A stretch of DNA of 64,000 nucleotides from Fermentibacter sp963718745 [NCBI: Candidatus Fermentibacterota bacterium] (GTDB lineage: Bacteria > Fermentibacterota > Fermentibacteria > Fermentibacterales), in assembly GCA_963718745.1 (NCBI GenBank), contig OY970370.1, positions 1,364,001 to 1,428,000 of the forward strand, in the 5' to 3' direction. Positions 50,954-59,289 of this stretch are shown in pieces. The translations under genes and the position numbers were made by a program. Position 1 is the stretch's first letter, and each line of letters starts with the position of its first letter. Under the pieces are notes generated by a model. The model ran no database searches and had not been told where the DNA came from. It saw only the letters and a list, made by a program, of their open reading frames with translations.

Positions 50954-51906
50954 CGGCCGCTCCCGCCGAGGCTGAAGAGGTCGGTGAAGTCGAGGCCGAG
51001 ACCGGTGACCGCCAGCCCCCACTCCTTGTTGGCGTTCTTGCCTGACAGCCTGTAGTAGATGTCGCCCGTGAAGGAGGAAGACTCACCGCCGAGATCGAAG
51101 CCCGCGCGAAGATCGAACGAGCTCACCGCCGAACCCTCGTCCTTCTCCCACCCGTCACCCGTGTCGCAGTCGACGTCGCCCCTGGTCGCGAACTCGGCTC
51201 CCAGGCGGATGTCCAGCTCGGGGTTGGCCTTGAAGACCAGGAAGTCGGTAGTCCTGAACTCGATCGGCGGACGGGTGTCGCAGGAGTCCCTGGGAAAGGA
51301 CGGGACGGCGTCCCACGCGGCAAGGCTGTACCTGAGCCCGCCGGTCGCGCGGAGCAGGACCCCCTGGCCGGAGATCGGGGTCTCGACTGTTACCGCACCG
51401 TCGAATGCCAGGTGTGGATCGCTCTCTGAATAGTCTCCCGACTCCAGATATCCCTTCAACGGGATCCTGATGCCCAGGCGGCCGATCACCATCGGATCCC
51501 TCTCGATCCAACCGTCCAGGGTGATCCAGGGATCGGTGACACCCGCACCAGTGGAGTCGGATTCGCCGGAGACCTGGATGAACAGGGGGATCAGGATGCC
51601 GACAGTATGGCTGTTCGTCAGCCCGTACCTTCCGACGGCCACAACCCTTATCACGGACAGCGCCGTGCCGAACTCCTGCTCCGTCACTTCTCCGGTGGAA
51701 TCCGCGACCCAGCGGCTGCTCGAGCTGAAGAAGCCCAGGGCTACGTCTCCGTCGCTGTCCATCGAGTGCAGTACCGATGACAGGTTCTGATAGTAGAGCG
51801 GGTCCCAGGCGAATGCTGGTCCGGCGGTCCCCAGCGCGAGCAGGAGAACCGACAGGAGGGCGGGCACCCGAAGGCCTCCCGCCGAACGGATAAAGCGTAT
51901 CAACAC
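50950..51906 (-). CDS. Predicted outer-membrane protein
   Basis: The product has 318 residues from GTG 51906, with AGGAGGT four bases upstream; an ATG 27 bases earlier lies in front of that ribosome site. A signal peptide (LSVLLLALGTAGPAFA) is followed by beta-rich sequence (VALGFFSSSSRWVA, VGRYGLTNSHTVGILIPLFIQVSG, LGIRIPLKGYLES, FKANPELDIRLGAEFATRG) resembling transporter-type or porin-like barrels. Its end overlaps the Cys-knuckle protein gene, so they are coupled. The family is not recognised. Confidence 0.75.
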   Translation of the reverse strand: MLIRFIRSAGGLRVPALLSVLLLALGTAGPAFAWDPLYYQNLSSVLHSMDSDGDVALGFFSSSSRWVADSTGEVTEQEFGTALSVIRVVAVGRYGLTNSHTVGILIPLFIQVSGESDSTGAGVTDPWITLDGWIERDPMVIGRLGIRIPLKGYLESGDYSESDPHLAFDGAVTVETPISGQGVLLRATGGLRYSLAAWDAVPSFPRDSCDTRPPIEFRTTDFLVFKANPELDIRLGAEFATRGDVDCDTGDGWEKDEGSAVSSFDLRAGFDLGGESSSFTGDIYYRLSGKNANKEWGLAVTGLGLDFTDLFSLGGSGR

Positions 51907-51934
51907 GTAAACCTCCTGCATGTTGAGCCTCATG

Positions 51935-52204
51935 TCACCCGATCACTCTGAATCCAGGTTCCGGAAGACTCCCGCTGACAGCCGATTCCACGGATTCCAC
52001 CACGGCACCCGGTGGTCCAGCCCGGCAGAGGTCCTCGAATTCGGAGAGAGCATCTCCGGAGCCGCTTGCTTCGACCTCTACCGCACCATCAGGAAGGTTC
52101 CTCACCCATCCGGCGAGCTCCAGGCGCCTGGCGGAGCGCAGGGCCCACCACCGGAACCCCACCCCCTGGACGAGCCCCCGAATAACTATTCTCCTGACGG
52201 GCAA
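51935..52204 (-). CDS. acyP: Acylphosphatase
   Basis: This is an 89-residue protein. TTG 52204 follows GGAAGGA at good spacing; a TTG at 52219 is possible. The catalytic P-loop GLVQGVGFRWW carries the active-site Arg, and GWVRNLPDGAVEVEASG holds the active-site Asn. It hydrolyses acyl phosphates such as carbamoyl phosphate in the cytoplasm. It heads the minus-strand cluster that runs to RNase D and shares its upstream region with the OmpA-like gene. Confidence 0.93.
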   Translation of the reverse strand: MPVRRIVIRGLVQGVGFRWWALRSARRLELAGWVRNLPDGAVEVEASGSGDALSEFEDLCRAGPPGAVVESVESAVSGSLPEPGFRVIG

Positions 52205-52231
52205 TTCGTATCCTTCCAATGCTTTAATGTA

Positions 52232-52268
52232 TTGACATCGCCAACTGTTTGCGTTCTTATATACGCAA
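52232..52268 (+). promoter_or_regulatory. Promoter with palindrome before the first OmpA-like gene
   Basis: TTGACA (52232-52237) is a perfect -35. The -10 region holds TTATAT (52257-52262) at 19 bases, or TCTTAT at 17. An inverted repeat TTGCGT (52249-52254) and ACGCAA (52263-52268) flanks the -10 and could bind a regulator. Confidence 0.55.
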
Positions 52269-52297
52269 GTGTGTCATACCCGGAAAAGGAGGGACAA

Positions 52298-54301
52298 TTG
52301 AAGAGATCAATGTTTCTGACTGGAGTGATCCTGTTGGTGCTGGCCCAGACGGTGGTGGCGCTTCCGTCGTTCATGGGCTACAGGGGTATCAACAGGGTCG
52401 TGGACGCGCGCCCGGTGGGCGAGGGCGAGATAATGTTCGGGCTGATGGGCCGCTACTGGACCAGCACGAACGAGATCACCGGCATGCCCTTCCACAGCTT
52501 CGGCCCGATCTATCACGACACCCTCGACATCGCTGACAAGGAGCACTACGGAGACGGATACTTCGTGGTGGGATACGGCCTTGCAGACTTCATCGAGCTG
52601 GGTGCCCGCCTCTCCTACGTGGTCAACTATTACGAGAGGGACCTCGTGCAGCCGCGCGGCTTCCTCTGCGGCCGCTGGGACGGAAACGACGGCCTCGGCG
52701 ACGCCCGGGTGGGTATGAAGATGGGGTTCACCCCCACCCCCGGCAACAACCTGCTGTGGCTGGGTCTCCAGAACTGGTGGGGCTTCGCTCCCACGACCAA
52801 CAAGACCACGGTTTCCGAAGACTACTGCGGACTCTGGTTCGACGACATGCCGATGTATGACACCCGCAGGCCCATGCTCTCCACAGGGCATACGTCGTAT
52901 GGTGTCGGCGGCCTCCTGTCCCTCGACATGGAGGAAGTCTGGCCCGGCAGTCCGATCAGGATCCATGTCAACGGCGGATGGTCCCACTACCAGCAGACCT
53001 TCGACATGGTCGACTTCAGGTATGAAATCGACTCGACCGGCGTCGAGTTCTCCGACTCCACGAACGTCCACCTGAACGTCGAGGACAACGTGCTGGACCT
53101 CGCTGCCGGCATCGAGTTCCCGACCCGTTTCGCCATCCTGTTCGTCGAGTACTCCCTGCAGGAGTGCATGGACAGGGAGGGCCAGAACAGCACCGCCTAC
53201 CTGACCCCCGGCATACGCTTCATAACCTCCAGCGGGGCATTCATGGACGTGTCCTTCGACCTCGGCATGACCGACTTCCATCGCGAGCTGAGCGACCTCG
53301 GACACAGCCAGTACCAGAGCGGCCCCCTCACCGACGAGGAGCGCGCTGATCTCAGCCCGCTGCCCTTCGGTTCTGCAAACGACTGGGGCGTCGGCTTCTC
53401 CCTGGCCTTCTCGAGCGATCTGATCCGCGAGTCCACTCCGCCCACGGAAGGCAGGATCTCCGGCATGGTCACCAGCTCGGTCGACGGATCGGCAATACCG
53501 GCGGAGATCACATTCCCCGGTTCGACGGTCCCCCTGATCAGCAACGACCCCGTCACCGGCTTCTACACCGTGATGGTACCCGGCGGCAGCATAGCGATGT
53601 CCGTGAACGCCGACGGCTACCTGCCCGGCTCTGCGACCGTGATCATCGACGCAGGCCAGTCCGTCGTTAAGGACTTCGCCCTGATCCCCGTCCCCGCGGG
53701 CGGGATCCTCACAGGCACCGTCACCTCCAGCGAGGACGGCTCGCCGCTCGCGGCCACCGTCTCCATCACCGACGGACCTGCTCCGCTATCCGTCACCTCC
53801 AACGCTGACGGCGTCTATCAGATGGAAGTCCCGTCCGGTACCTGGACCGTCAGGGCCGAGGCGGCGGAATTCCTTCCCAAGTCCCAGCCGGTAGTCATCC
53901 CCGCGGACCAGACCACCGTGCTGAACCTCGAGCTCAGGCCGGCCCTCGTCGAGGGACAGGTCCTCAGCTTCAACAACATCTACTTCGACTCCGGCAGCGC
54001 CACGCTGAAGCCCGAGTCCTACATCGTGCTCGACGGAGTTGTCGCCGTACTCCTCGACAACGCCGAGGCAACCGTCAGGATCGCCGGTCATACGGACTCC
54101 GACGGCAGCGAGGCCTACAACCAGACCCTCAGCGAGCAGAGGGCGCAGTCCGTCTACAACTACCTGGTCAACCACGGTGTCGCGGCCAGGAGGCTCTCGA
54201 CGATCGGTTTCGGCGAGTCCGCACCGGTAGTCCCGAACACCTCCGCGGCAAACAAGGCCCAGAACAGGAGAATCGAGTTCACGGTCCTCTCCGTGAACTG
54301 A
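52298..54301 (+). CDS. Outer-membrane protein: barrel, two CarboxypepD_reg-like domains, OmpA domain
   Basis: The product has 667 residues from TTG 52298, with AGGAGGG five bases upstream. A signal peptide precedes a barrel-like region of about 370 residues (LPSFMGYRGINRVVDARPVGEGEIMFGLMG). Two beta-sandwich repeats follow (GRISGMVTSSVDGSAIPAEI; GILTGTVTSSEDGSPLAATV), of the carboxypeptidase regulatory type. The C-terminal OmpA domain (NNIYFDSGSATLKPES, GHTDSDGSEAYNQTLSEQRA, NRRIEFTV) should bind peptidoglycan. It probably anchors the outer membrane to the wall. A close paralogue follows. Confidence 0.88.
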   Translation: MKRSMFLTGVILLVLAQTVVALPSFMGYRGINRVVDARPVGEGEIMFGLMGRYWTSTNEITGMPFHSFGPIYHDTLDIADKEHYGDGYFVVGYGLADFIELGARLSYVVNYYERDLVQPRGFLCGRWDGNDGLGDARVGMKMGFTPTPGNNLLWLGLQNWWGFAPTTNKTTVSEDYCGLWFDDMPMYDTRRPMLSTGHTSYGVGGLLSLDMEEVWPGSPIRIHVNGGWSHYQQTFDMVDFRYEIDSTGVEFSDSTNVHLNVEDNVLDLAAGIEFPTRFAILFVEYSLQECMDREGQNSTAYLTPGIRFITSSGAFMDVSFDLGMTDFHRELSDLGHSQYQSGPLTDEERADLSPLPFGSANDWGVGFSLAFSSDLIRESTPPTEGRISGMVTSSVDGSAIPAEITFPGSTVPLISNDPVTGFYTVMVPGGSIAMSVNADGYLPGSATVIIDAGQSVVKDFALIPVPAGGILTGTVTSSEDGSPLAATVSITDGPAPLSVTSNADGVYQMEVPSGTWTVRAEAAEFLPKSQPVVIPADQTTVLNLELRPALVEGQVLSFNNIYFDSGSATLKPESYIVLDGVVAVLLDNAEATVRIAGHTDSDGSEAYNQTLSEQRAQSVYNYLVNHGVAARRLSTIGFGESAPVVPNTSAANKAQNRRIEFTVLSVN

Positions 54302-54319
54302 CGAGATCACGATTCGGCG

Positions 54320-54341
54320 GGGCGGCCCGAAGGGGCCGCCC
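54320..54341 (+). terminator. Hairpin between the OmpA-like paralogues
   Basis: GGGCGGCCC pairs with GGGGCCGCCC across a four-base loop. It is followed by CTTGCCTT, not a clean T run. It lies 19 bases after the first gene's stop and may act as an attenuator or mRNA 3' end. Confidence 0.55.
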
Positions 54342-54357
54342 TTGCCTTGGCGGAGAG

Positions 54358-56247
54358 ATGAAGTCAATCAACCGGTCCGGTTTCCTGGCAGCAACCTTCC
54401 TGTGCGTCTTTGCAGCGGCTCCGGCCTGGGCGATTCCTGGCTACCTGGGTCTGAGAGGGCTCCCCTCCACGATCGACGCCAGGGTCACTACTCCGGGCAC
54501 CGGCTCGGCATCGGTCTGGCTCATGTATCAGATGGCCGGCCTGAGCGACACCCTGCAGTTCTCGCCTCCTCTCTATCCCTCCCTGGATACGCTCGTCGCC
54601 GTCGAGGACAACGAACACTATCTCGATACGAGCATCCAGATCGGCTACGGGATTACGGACAGGATCGAGGCTGCTGTCATAGTCAACGCCCAGCTCAGCG
54701 GTTACGAGTACGACCAGGTCTCCCCCAGGGGCGACTACGTCGGCCTTTCCGACATGGCCTGGGGCTTCTCGGAGGCCGTCGTATCCGGCAAGTACTCGTA
54801 TCCCGTCAGGGATGACATGACGGCAGCGGGGATACTCCACGTGAGCCTCCCCTTCGGCGAGGCCTTCCCGGATACCGCTGCCGACTACGACGGATACTGG
54901 GATGAGTGGGACCTGATGACGCAGGTTCGAAGGCCCTATATCGGAACGGGCGGTTTCAACTACGGCCTGACCGGCGCCTTCACTGCCGTCACGCAGTATG
55001 TGACGGGACATGCGAACGCCGGGGTGACGATGTGGTCCCAGAAGACCACCGTCGAAGACGAAGAAATCACCCAGTCGGACATGTCCGTGGACTTCTCGCT
55101 GGGCGGAGAGACAGCCACGCCTCTCGCCACGTTCTTCGTCGGCGTCTCCGGCCGGATGTTCCCGGGCCGTTCCTCCGATCCGGGTTACTCGATGCCGATG
55201 TGGGCCGATCTGGGGATGCGCCTTGCCGAGGGATCCGGGGCCTGGTTCGACCTCATGGGCCGGATCGGCTTCTCGGAGTACGACCGCGACGAGGCCTCCC
55301 AGGACACGGTCAACACCATGCCGATACCCGGTGGCCTTCCAGGTGACTTCGGAATCATGGTCTGCCTCGGGTACGACCTCGCGCTGGTCGATTCCGGGGA
55401 GCGGACCGGGTGGGTGGCCGGCACGGTCAGGGACGCCGCCACAGGGTCCCCCGTCGCGGCCTCGATAGGCTTCCCGGGCCTTGCCGTCCCTTCGGTCCAG
55501 TCCGACGCACAGACAGGTTCCTTCAGGACCGGCGTCCCGGCGGGAACAGTGGCTGTCACGGCCGAAGCCGAGGGCTATGCCCCTTCACAGACGACGGTGA
55601 CGGTCGAAAGGGACGGAACGGCTACGGTGGAGTTCTCCCTCGAGCCGTCGGCCCAGCCTACGGGCACCGTCACGGGCGTGGTCACCGACGAGGCGACGAG
55701 GGCTGCGATCACGGCGACGATAACCGAGACCTCCTCGGGCGCCTCGACGAATGCAGGAGCCGACGGCACCTTCACCCTGACAGCCCCATCGGGGTCCAGA
55801 GTCGTGAAGGCGGAGGCGGCGGGATACATCGCCGAGACCCAGACCGTGATAGTTCCCGAGGGTGGCGCGGTCTCCGCGTCCTTCGCCCTGGGGCAGGCCC
55901 TCACCAGCGGCCAGGTCCTCACGTTCGCGAACATCTACTTCGATTCCGGGAGCGCAACGCTCAAGGCGGAATCCTATCCCGTCCTGAACGAGATCGCGGC
56001 ACTCCTCCTCGCCAACCAGGGCGTTCAGGTCCAGATCTGCGGCCACACCGACTCGGATGGCAGCGAATCTCTGAACCAGTCGCTCAGCGAACGAAGGGCG
56101 GCCTCGGTCAAGACCTACCTCGTCAGCAGAGGTGTTGCAGCATCCTCGCTCTCGACGATAGGCTACGGCGAAGGCACCCCGGTGGCGTCGAACGGAACGC
56201 CGGAGGGCAAGGCCCAGAACCGCAGGATCGAGTTCAGGGTTCTGTAG
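54358..56247 (+). CDS. Outer-membrane protein, paralogue of the preceding OmpA-domain gene
   Basis: This 629-residue protein has the same plan: signal (FLAATFLCVFAAAPAWA), barrel starting IPGYLGLRGLPSTIDARV, two regulatory-type sandwich repeats (AGTVRDAATGSPVAASIG; TGVVTDEATRAAITATI) and an OmpA domain (NIYFDSGSATLKAESYPVL, GHTDSDGSESLNQSLSERRA). The barrels differ more than the tails, as expected if the outer face diverged. Expression may depend on its own promoter or on read-through from upstream. Confidence 0.87.
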   Translation: MKSINRSGFLAATFLCVFAAAPAWAIPGYLGLRGLPSTIDARVTTPGTGSASVWLMYQMAGLSDTLQFSPPLYPSLDTLVAVEDNEHYLDTSIQIGYGITDRIEAAVIVNAQLSGYEYDQVSPRGDYVGLSDMAWGFSEAVVSGKYSYPVRDDMTAAGILHVSLPFGEAFPDTAADYDGYWDEWDLMTQVRRPYIGTGGFNYGLTGAFTAVTQYVTGHANAGVTMWSQKTTVEDEEITQSDMSVDFSLGGETATPLATFFVGVSGRMFPGRSSDPGYSMPMWADLGMRLAEGSGAWFDLMGRIGFSEYDRDEASQDTVNTMPIPGGLPGDFGIMVCLGYDLALVDSGERTGWVAGTVRDAATGSPVAASIGFPGLAVPSVQSDAQTGSFRTGVPAGTVAVTAEAEGYAPSQTTVTVERDGTATVEFSLEPSAQPTGTVTGVVTDEATRAAITATITETSSGASTNAGADGTFTLTAPSGSRVVKAEAAGYIAETQTVIVPEGGAVSASFALGQALTSGQVLTFANIYFDSGSATLKAESYPVLNEIAALLLANQGVQVQICGHTDSDGSESLNQSLSERRAASVKTYLVSRGVAASSLSTIGYGEGTPVASNGTPEGKAQNRRIEFRVL

Positions 56248-56277
56248 CGGCTCGCAGGTAAGTCACGGCATTCATGG

Positions 56278-56301
56278 GAAGGGGTCCGGAAGGGCCCCTT
56301 C
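56278..56301. terminator. Bidirectional hairpin between OmpA-like and Nudix genes
   Basis: GAAGGGG (56278-56284) pairs with CCCCTTC (56295-56301) over a ten-base loop. It sits midway between converging stops at 56247 and 56341. No long T run is present on either side. Confidence 0.55.
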
Positions 56302-56340
56302 TCTCGTCTCCACGGATGCAGGAGAGCGGCTTCAGGTCGG

Positions 56341-56787
56341 CTACTCCTCGACTGACGGACGCTCCCCGTTCTCGACCCAGAGGAGGAACTGCCTGAGGAT
56401 CTTCGCATGGTCGAACGCCATCGATTCGAAGGGCAGGTCCTCGGGTTGGAAGGCGAAGGCGCTCAGAGCATCGTCCGCTCCAACAGGCGACCCGGAAGCT
56501 CTGCAGTGGTAGACCGCGCTGACCGTGTCTCCGCGAGGATCCCTCCAGGGGCGCGAGTAGACATGGAAGAGGCTCAGCACCTCGATCTCGAGCGAGGTCT
56601 CCTCCAGCGCCTCCCTGCGTACCGCTTCCGCAAGGCTCTCCCCGGGATCGACGAAGCCTCCGGGAAGGGCCCAGCCCCGAGGGAAGAACTTCCTCTCGAC
56701 GAGTACCAGCCTGCCGTCCCTGAGCTCTATGATCGCATCTACGGTGAGCTGCGGCGTGACAGGTCTCAACTCCCACCAGCCTTTCAT
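56341..56787 (-). CDS. Nudix hydrolase
   Basis: This 148-residue protein has the Nudix box GGFVDPGESLAEAVRREA followed by LEETSLEI (Gx5Ex7REUxEExGU pattern). The preceding RGWALPGGF is also typical. It hydrolyses nucleoside diphosphates linked to other groups; the closest look is to ADP-ribose or NUDIX clean-up enzymes, but the substrate is not certain. It stands alone between convergent and divergent genes. Confidence 0.92.
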   Translation of the reverse strand: MKGWWELRPVTPQLTVDAIIELRDGRLVLVERKFFPRGWALPGGFVDPGESLAEAVRREALEETSLEIEVLSLFHVYSRPWRDPRGDTVSAVYHCRASGSPVGADDALSAFAFQPEDLPFESMAFDHAKILRQFLLWVENGERPSVEE

Positions 56788-56876
56788 CGTGATGATTTGA
56801 TATACGATCCCCCGGGTCCCGGGACCAGGGAACCCTTGGTGGAAGAGAGTGTTCAGCGGTTTGAAAGGGGTGTCCG

Positions 56877-57332
56877 ATGAAGAATGCTTTGGTCAGGAGT
56901 AATCGAGTGATCCTTCTGTGTCTCGCGGCCGGGATGACCTTCGTGGGCGGCTGTGGAGACGAGGCATCTGACGGGGGTCATGCCGGGGGCTGGATCGAAG
57001 ACGACTTCGCAGCGGCAGCCGAGTCTTCCGTGACATCGGGCAGACCCGTTCTGCTCGACCTGTACGCGGACTGGTGCGGCCCCTGCAGGACACTCGCGAC
57101 TTCGTACTTCCCCGATCCCTCGATGAGCTCCACTCTCTCCTCCTTCGTACTGGCGAGGGCTGACGTGGACGGCTCCGAGGGCTCCCGGCTGGCCGAGATC
57201 TACGGCGTCTCCTCGATCCCCTGCGTGCTGATCCTCGCCCCCGACGGTACGGAATACGGGAGGATCACGGGCGTCATGCCCGCGGTAGCAGACTACAAGG
57301 CCGAACTCGAGAGGATACTCGCCGGGATCTGA
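56877..57332 (+). CDS. Lipoprotein thioredoxin
   Basis: The protein has 151 residues. The lipobox is FVGGC (Cys near 26). The thioredoxin fold has the redox motif WCGPC in LLDLYADWCGPCRTLA and the cis-Pro in GVSSIPCVLIL, where the residue after cis-Pro is another Cys. The sequence is closest to the C-terminal domain of DsbD and to periplasmic thioredoxin-like proteins. It should act in disulfide exchange outside the cytoplasm. It is followed by a strong hairpin. Confidence 0.9.
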   Translation: MKNALVRSNRVILLCLAAGMTFVGGCGDEASDGGHAGGWIEDDFAAAAESSVTSGRPVLLDLYADWCGPCRTLATSYFPDPSMSSTLSSFVLARADVDGSEGSRLAEIYGVSSIPCVLILAPDGTEYGRITGVMPAVADYKAELERILAGI

Positions 57333-57348
57333 TCCCGGCAGACAGGAA

Positions 57349-57375
57349 GAGGGGCGGGCTTCCGGCCCGCCCCTC
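57349..57375. terminator. Bidirectional terminator hairpin
   Basis: A perfect 11-bp stem (GAGGGGCGGGC with its complement) and a five-base loop lie between the thioredoxin stop (57332) and the convergent peptidase stop (57394). T-rich tails are absent, so termination may rely partly on Rho. Confidence 0.7.
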
Positions 57376-57393
57376 ACGCATTCCGGGATTAGC

Positions 57394-58944
57394 TCAGAAC
57401 TTGACTACGCGGAGGGTCTCCGTGGCTTCGGGCGAGCTCAGCCGGACGATGTAGACTCCGGTCGGGACATCGGCCTGCCACGCTACGTCGTGATGGCCCG
57501 GAGCCATCCTGCCGGAGGCGATAGTCGAGACGCTGCGTCCGGCTAGGTCCATGACCGAGAGCACTACTTCGGTGTCGACGGCCAGGTCGAAACCGAACAG
57601 GGCCGACCCGGAGACCGGGTTCGCCGAACAGACCAGGTTGCCGGTGGCTCCGACCAGGCTCGACTCGTCCTCGATGCCGGTGGTTATCATCCCGCCGAGG
57701 TAGTAGATGTCGCCGCTTCCCGCAGGGTCTTCGGCGTACTGGGGATGCTCCTGGCCGCTGACCGCATATGCGTCCCATGCCAGTGCGCAGTCTGCAGCCT
57801 CTCCGTAGCTGACGAAGCCGTCACTGTTCAGGTCGGGATTCCCGGGCAGGGCACCACCGGGGTAGGATCCGCCCGCGGGGACGGAACCGTGCATCGCGCC
57901 GACCCACCAGTAGGCCCATTCATCGTACTGCGGATAGGTCGTCCCGGCCCAGGAGGACTCGTAACCGTTCGCGGCCGACGCGAAAGTGCGCGGCTGCCCG
58001 GCCGTAGTCGGTACGGTCTCCAGCAGGAACCCGCCGGAGTAGCACTGTTCCATCGCAACATTCATGGAAAGCGTTGGGAACGCGTTGATCCAGGTGTCGT
58101 ATGCGTCGTCGGCCCAGGTCTGCGTGTTCCAGAGGTTCAGATACGCCTCGGGCGGGAGATCGAGGCCGCTCTTGCCGCTTCCGCCGTGATCGGTCGTGAA
58201 GATGAAGAGGTGGTCGTCGGCTCCCGCGAGCGACTGCAGCTGGGTGTAGGCGCTGTAGATGCCGCCAACGGTGGCGTCGTAGTCGAAGTCGGCAGTCCCG
58301 TTGCCGTCCAGGTCGGGATTGGAGTTCTGGCCCGAGGAGTTGTCGACCGCGGGGTTCAGTCCGTCGGCGAAGCAGATGACGATGTGGTCGTTGTCGTAGC
58401 CGTAGTCCTGGGTCAGGGTCAGATAGAGGAACTGAACGTCGCCGTAATAGCGGATGTGGTTGTTGCTAGAGTTGTAGCCGCCGGAGATGATCCAGGCGTA
58501 GTTGTTCTCGGGTGCGTTGCCGCTCCTGGGGTTCGGGGTGAACCACTCCATGAGGCTCTGGTCACCTGCGCCGACGCCCGAGGGAAGGTCGGCGCGATAG
58601 AGCGCCATCCTCTCTAGGGCGTTAGGAGGGGTGTTCATGTCGAATATCCCGAGCGTACCGTCGAAAGAGACGAAGATCCAGCGGCAGGGATGCTCCCAGT
58701 TGGCCAGGGCCATGTCGTCGATGAGCACCAAGTATCCATCGAAGGGGCTGGCAACCGTCCCGTGCCAGGAATCGATGCCCTGGCCGGTGGAGACCTCCTG
58801 CGGGAGGTAGTAGACGGCCTTCCCCGCGTGATCCGCAGACAGCAGCTCATCGTAGACCAGTCCGGCAGCCTGCTCCGGACCGGTCACCGTGACCGCGGTC
58901 GACGCCCCGCAGAGAACCGCAGCGACACAAAGAACAATCTTCAA
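57394..58944 (-). CDS. Secreted caspase-fold (legumain/gingipain-like) peptidase with type IX-like tail
   Basis: The product has 516 residues from TTG 58944, six bases after GGAGG. A signal peptide (KIVLCVAAVLCGASTA) is followed by a pro-like region, then a clan CD peptidase fold: catalytic His253 in FTTDHGG and Cys301 in AMEQCYSGG, a pattern closest to C13-type enzymes. A calcium-loop-like DLNSDGFVSYGEA lies at 371-383. Residues from about 440 form the sorting tail (VLSVMDLAGRSVSTI, TGVYIVRLSS, ETLRVVKF). It should be exported and perhaps surface-attached. Confidence 0.85.
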   Translation of the reverse strand: MKIVLCVAAVLCGASTAVTVTGPEQAAGLVYDELLSADHAGKAVYYLPQEVSTGQGIDSWHGTVASPFDGYLVLIDDMALANWEHPCRWIFVSFDGTLGIFDMNTPPNALERMALYRADLPSGVGAGDQSLMEWFTPNPRSGNAPENNYAWIISGGYNSSNNHIRYYGDVQFLYLTLTQDYGYDNDHIVICFADGLNPAVDNSSGQNSNPDLDGNGTADFDYDATVGGIYSAYTQLQSLAGADDHLFIFTTDHGGSGKSGLDLPPEAYLNLWNTQTWADDAYDTWINAFPTLSMNVAMEQCYSGGFLLETVPTTAGQPRTFASAANGYESSWAGTTYPQYDEWAYWWVGAMHGSVPAGGSYPGGALPGNPDLNSDGFVSYGEAADCALAWDAYAVSGQEHPQYAEDPAGSGDIYYLGGMITTGIEDESSLVGATGNLVCSANPVSGSALFGFDLAVDTEVVLSVMDLAGRSVSTIASGRMAPGHHDVAWQADVPTGVYIVRLSSPEATETLRVVKF

Positions 58945-59048
58945 GATCTTCCTCCGTTCGATGATCCGGATCGGATCGGGTGCATTCCTGTTCACCGGCC
59001 GGCAGCGGGCTGTTCGCCCGGTTCCGGCCCGACAACATGTTCCGATTG

Positions 59049-59076
59049 AATATAGCCCCTGCCGTTCCGGCAACAA
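59049..59076 (-). promoter_or_regulatory. Promoter of the first caspase-fold peptidase gene
   Basis: On the minus strand TTGTTG (59071-59076) and TATATT (59049-59054) are 16 bases apart. The leader would be about 100 bases and contains a small hairpin (CGGGC-gaaca-GCCCG). The rest of 58945-59289 has no gene. Confidence 0.55.
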
Positions 59077-59242
59077 CGGCGGGCACTGGCTTCAGTGGTG
59101 CAGTGACGCCGGGTCGACGGGATGAGGATGCCTGGATGGGCGGTTCGATCCGCCTCCGTCATGCATCATCGATGAGTTCGGGTTGTTGAGGATGGTTCGG
59201 CAAAGGACGGCCCGATCAGGCGGCCTGACCCCGTTACATGAA

Positions 59243-59270
59243 GGAGGGCGGACCTCGCGGCCCGCCCTCC
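59243..59270 (-). terminator. Terminator hairpin after the second peptidase gene
   Basis: GGAGGGCGG (59243-59251) pairs with CCGCCCTCC (59262-59270), 20 bases past the stop at 59290 on the minus strand. It matches the position and composition of the hairpin beyond the first peptidase gene. Confidence 0.65.
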
Positions 59271-59289
59271 CTGATGCCCGGTCAGGTTT

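Noticed and set aside
48350-51055. 901-codon plus-strand open frame
   Set aside because: It is antisense to the PPC, RNase D and Cys-knuckle genes. No motif is recognisable, and composition shifts match those of the genes below it.
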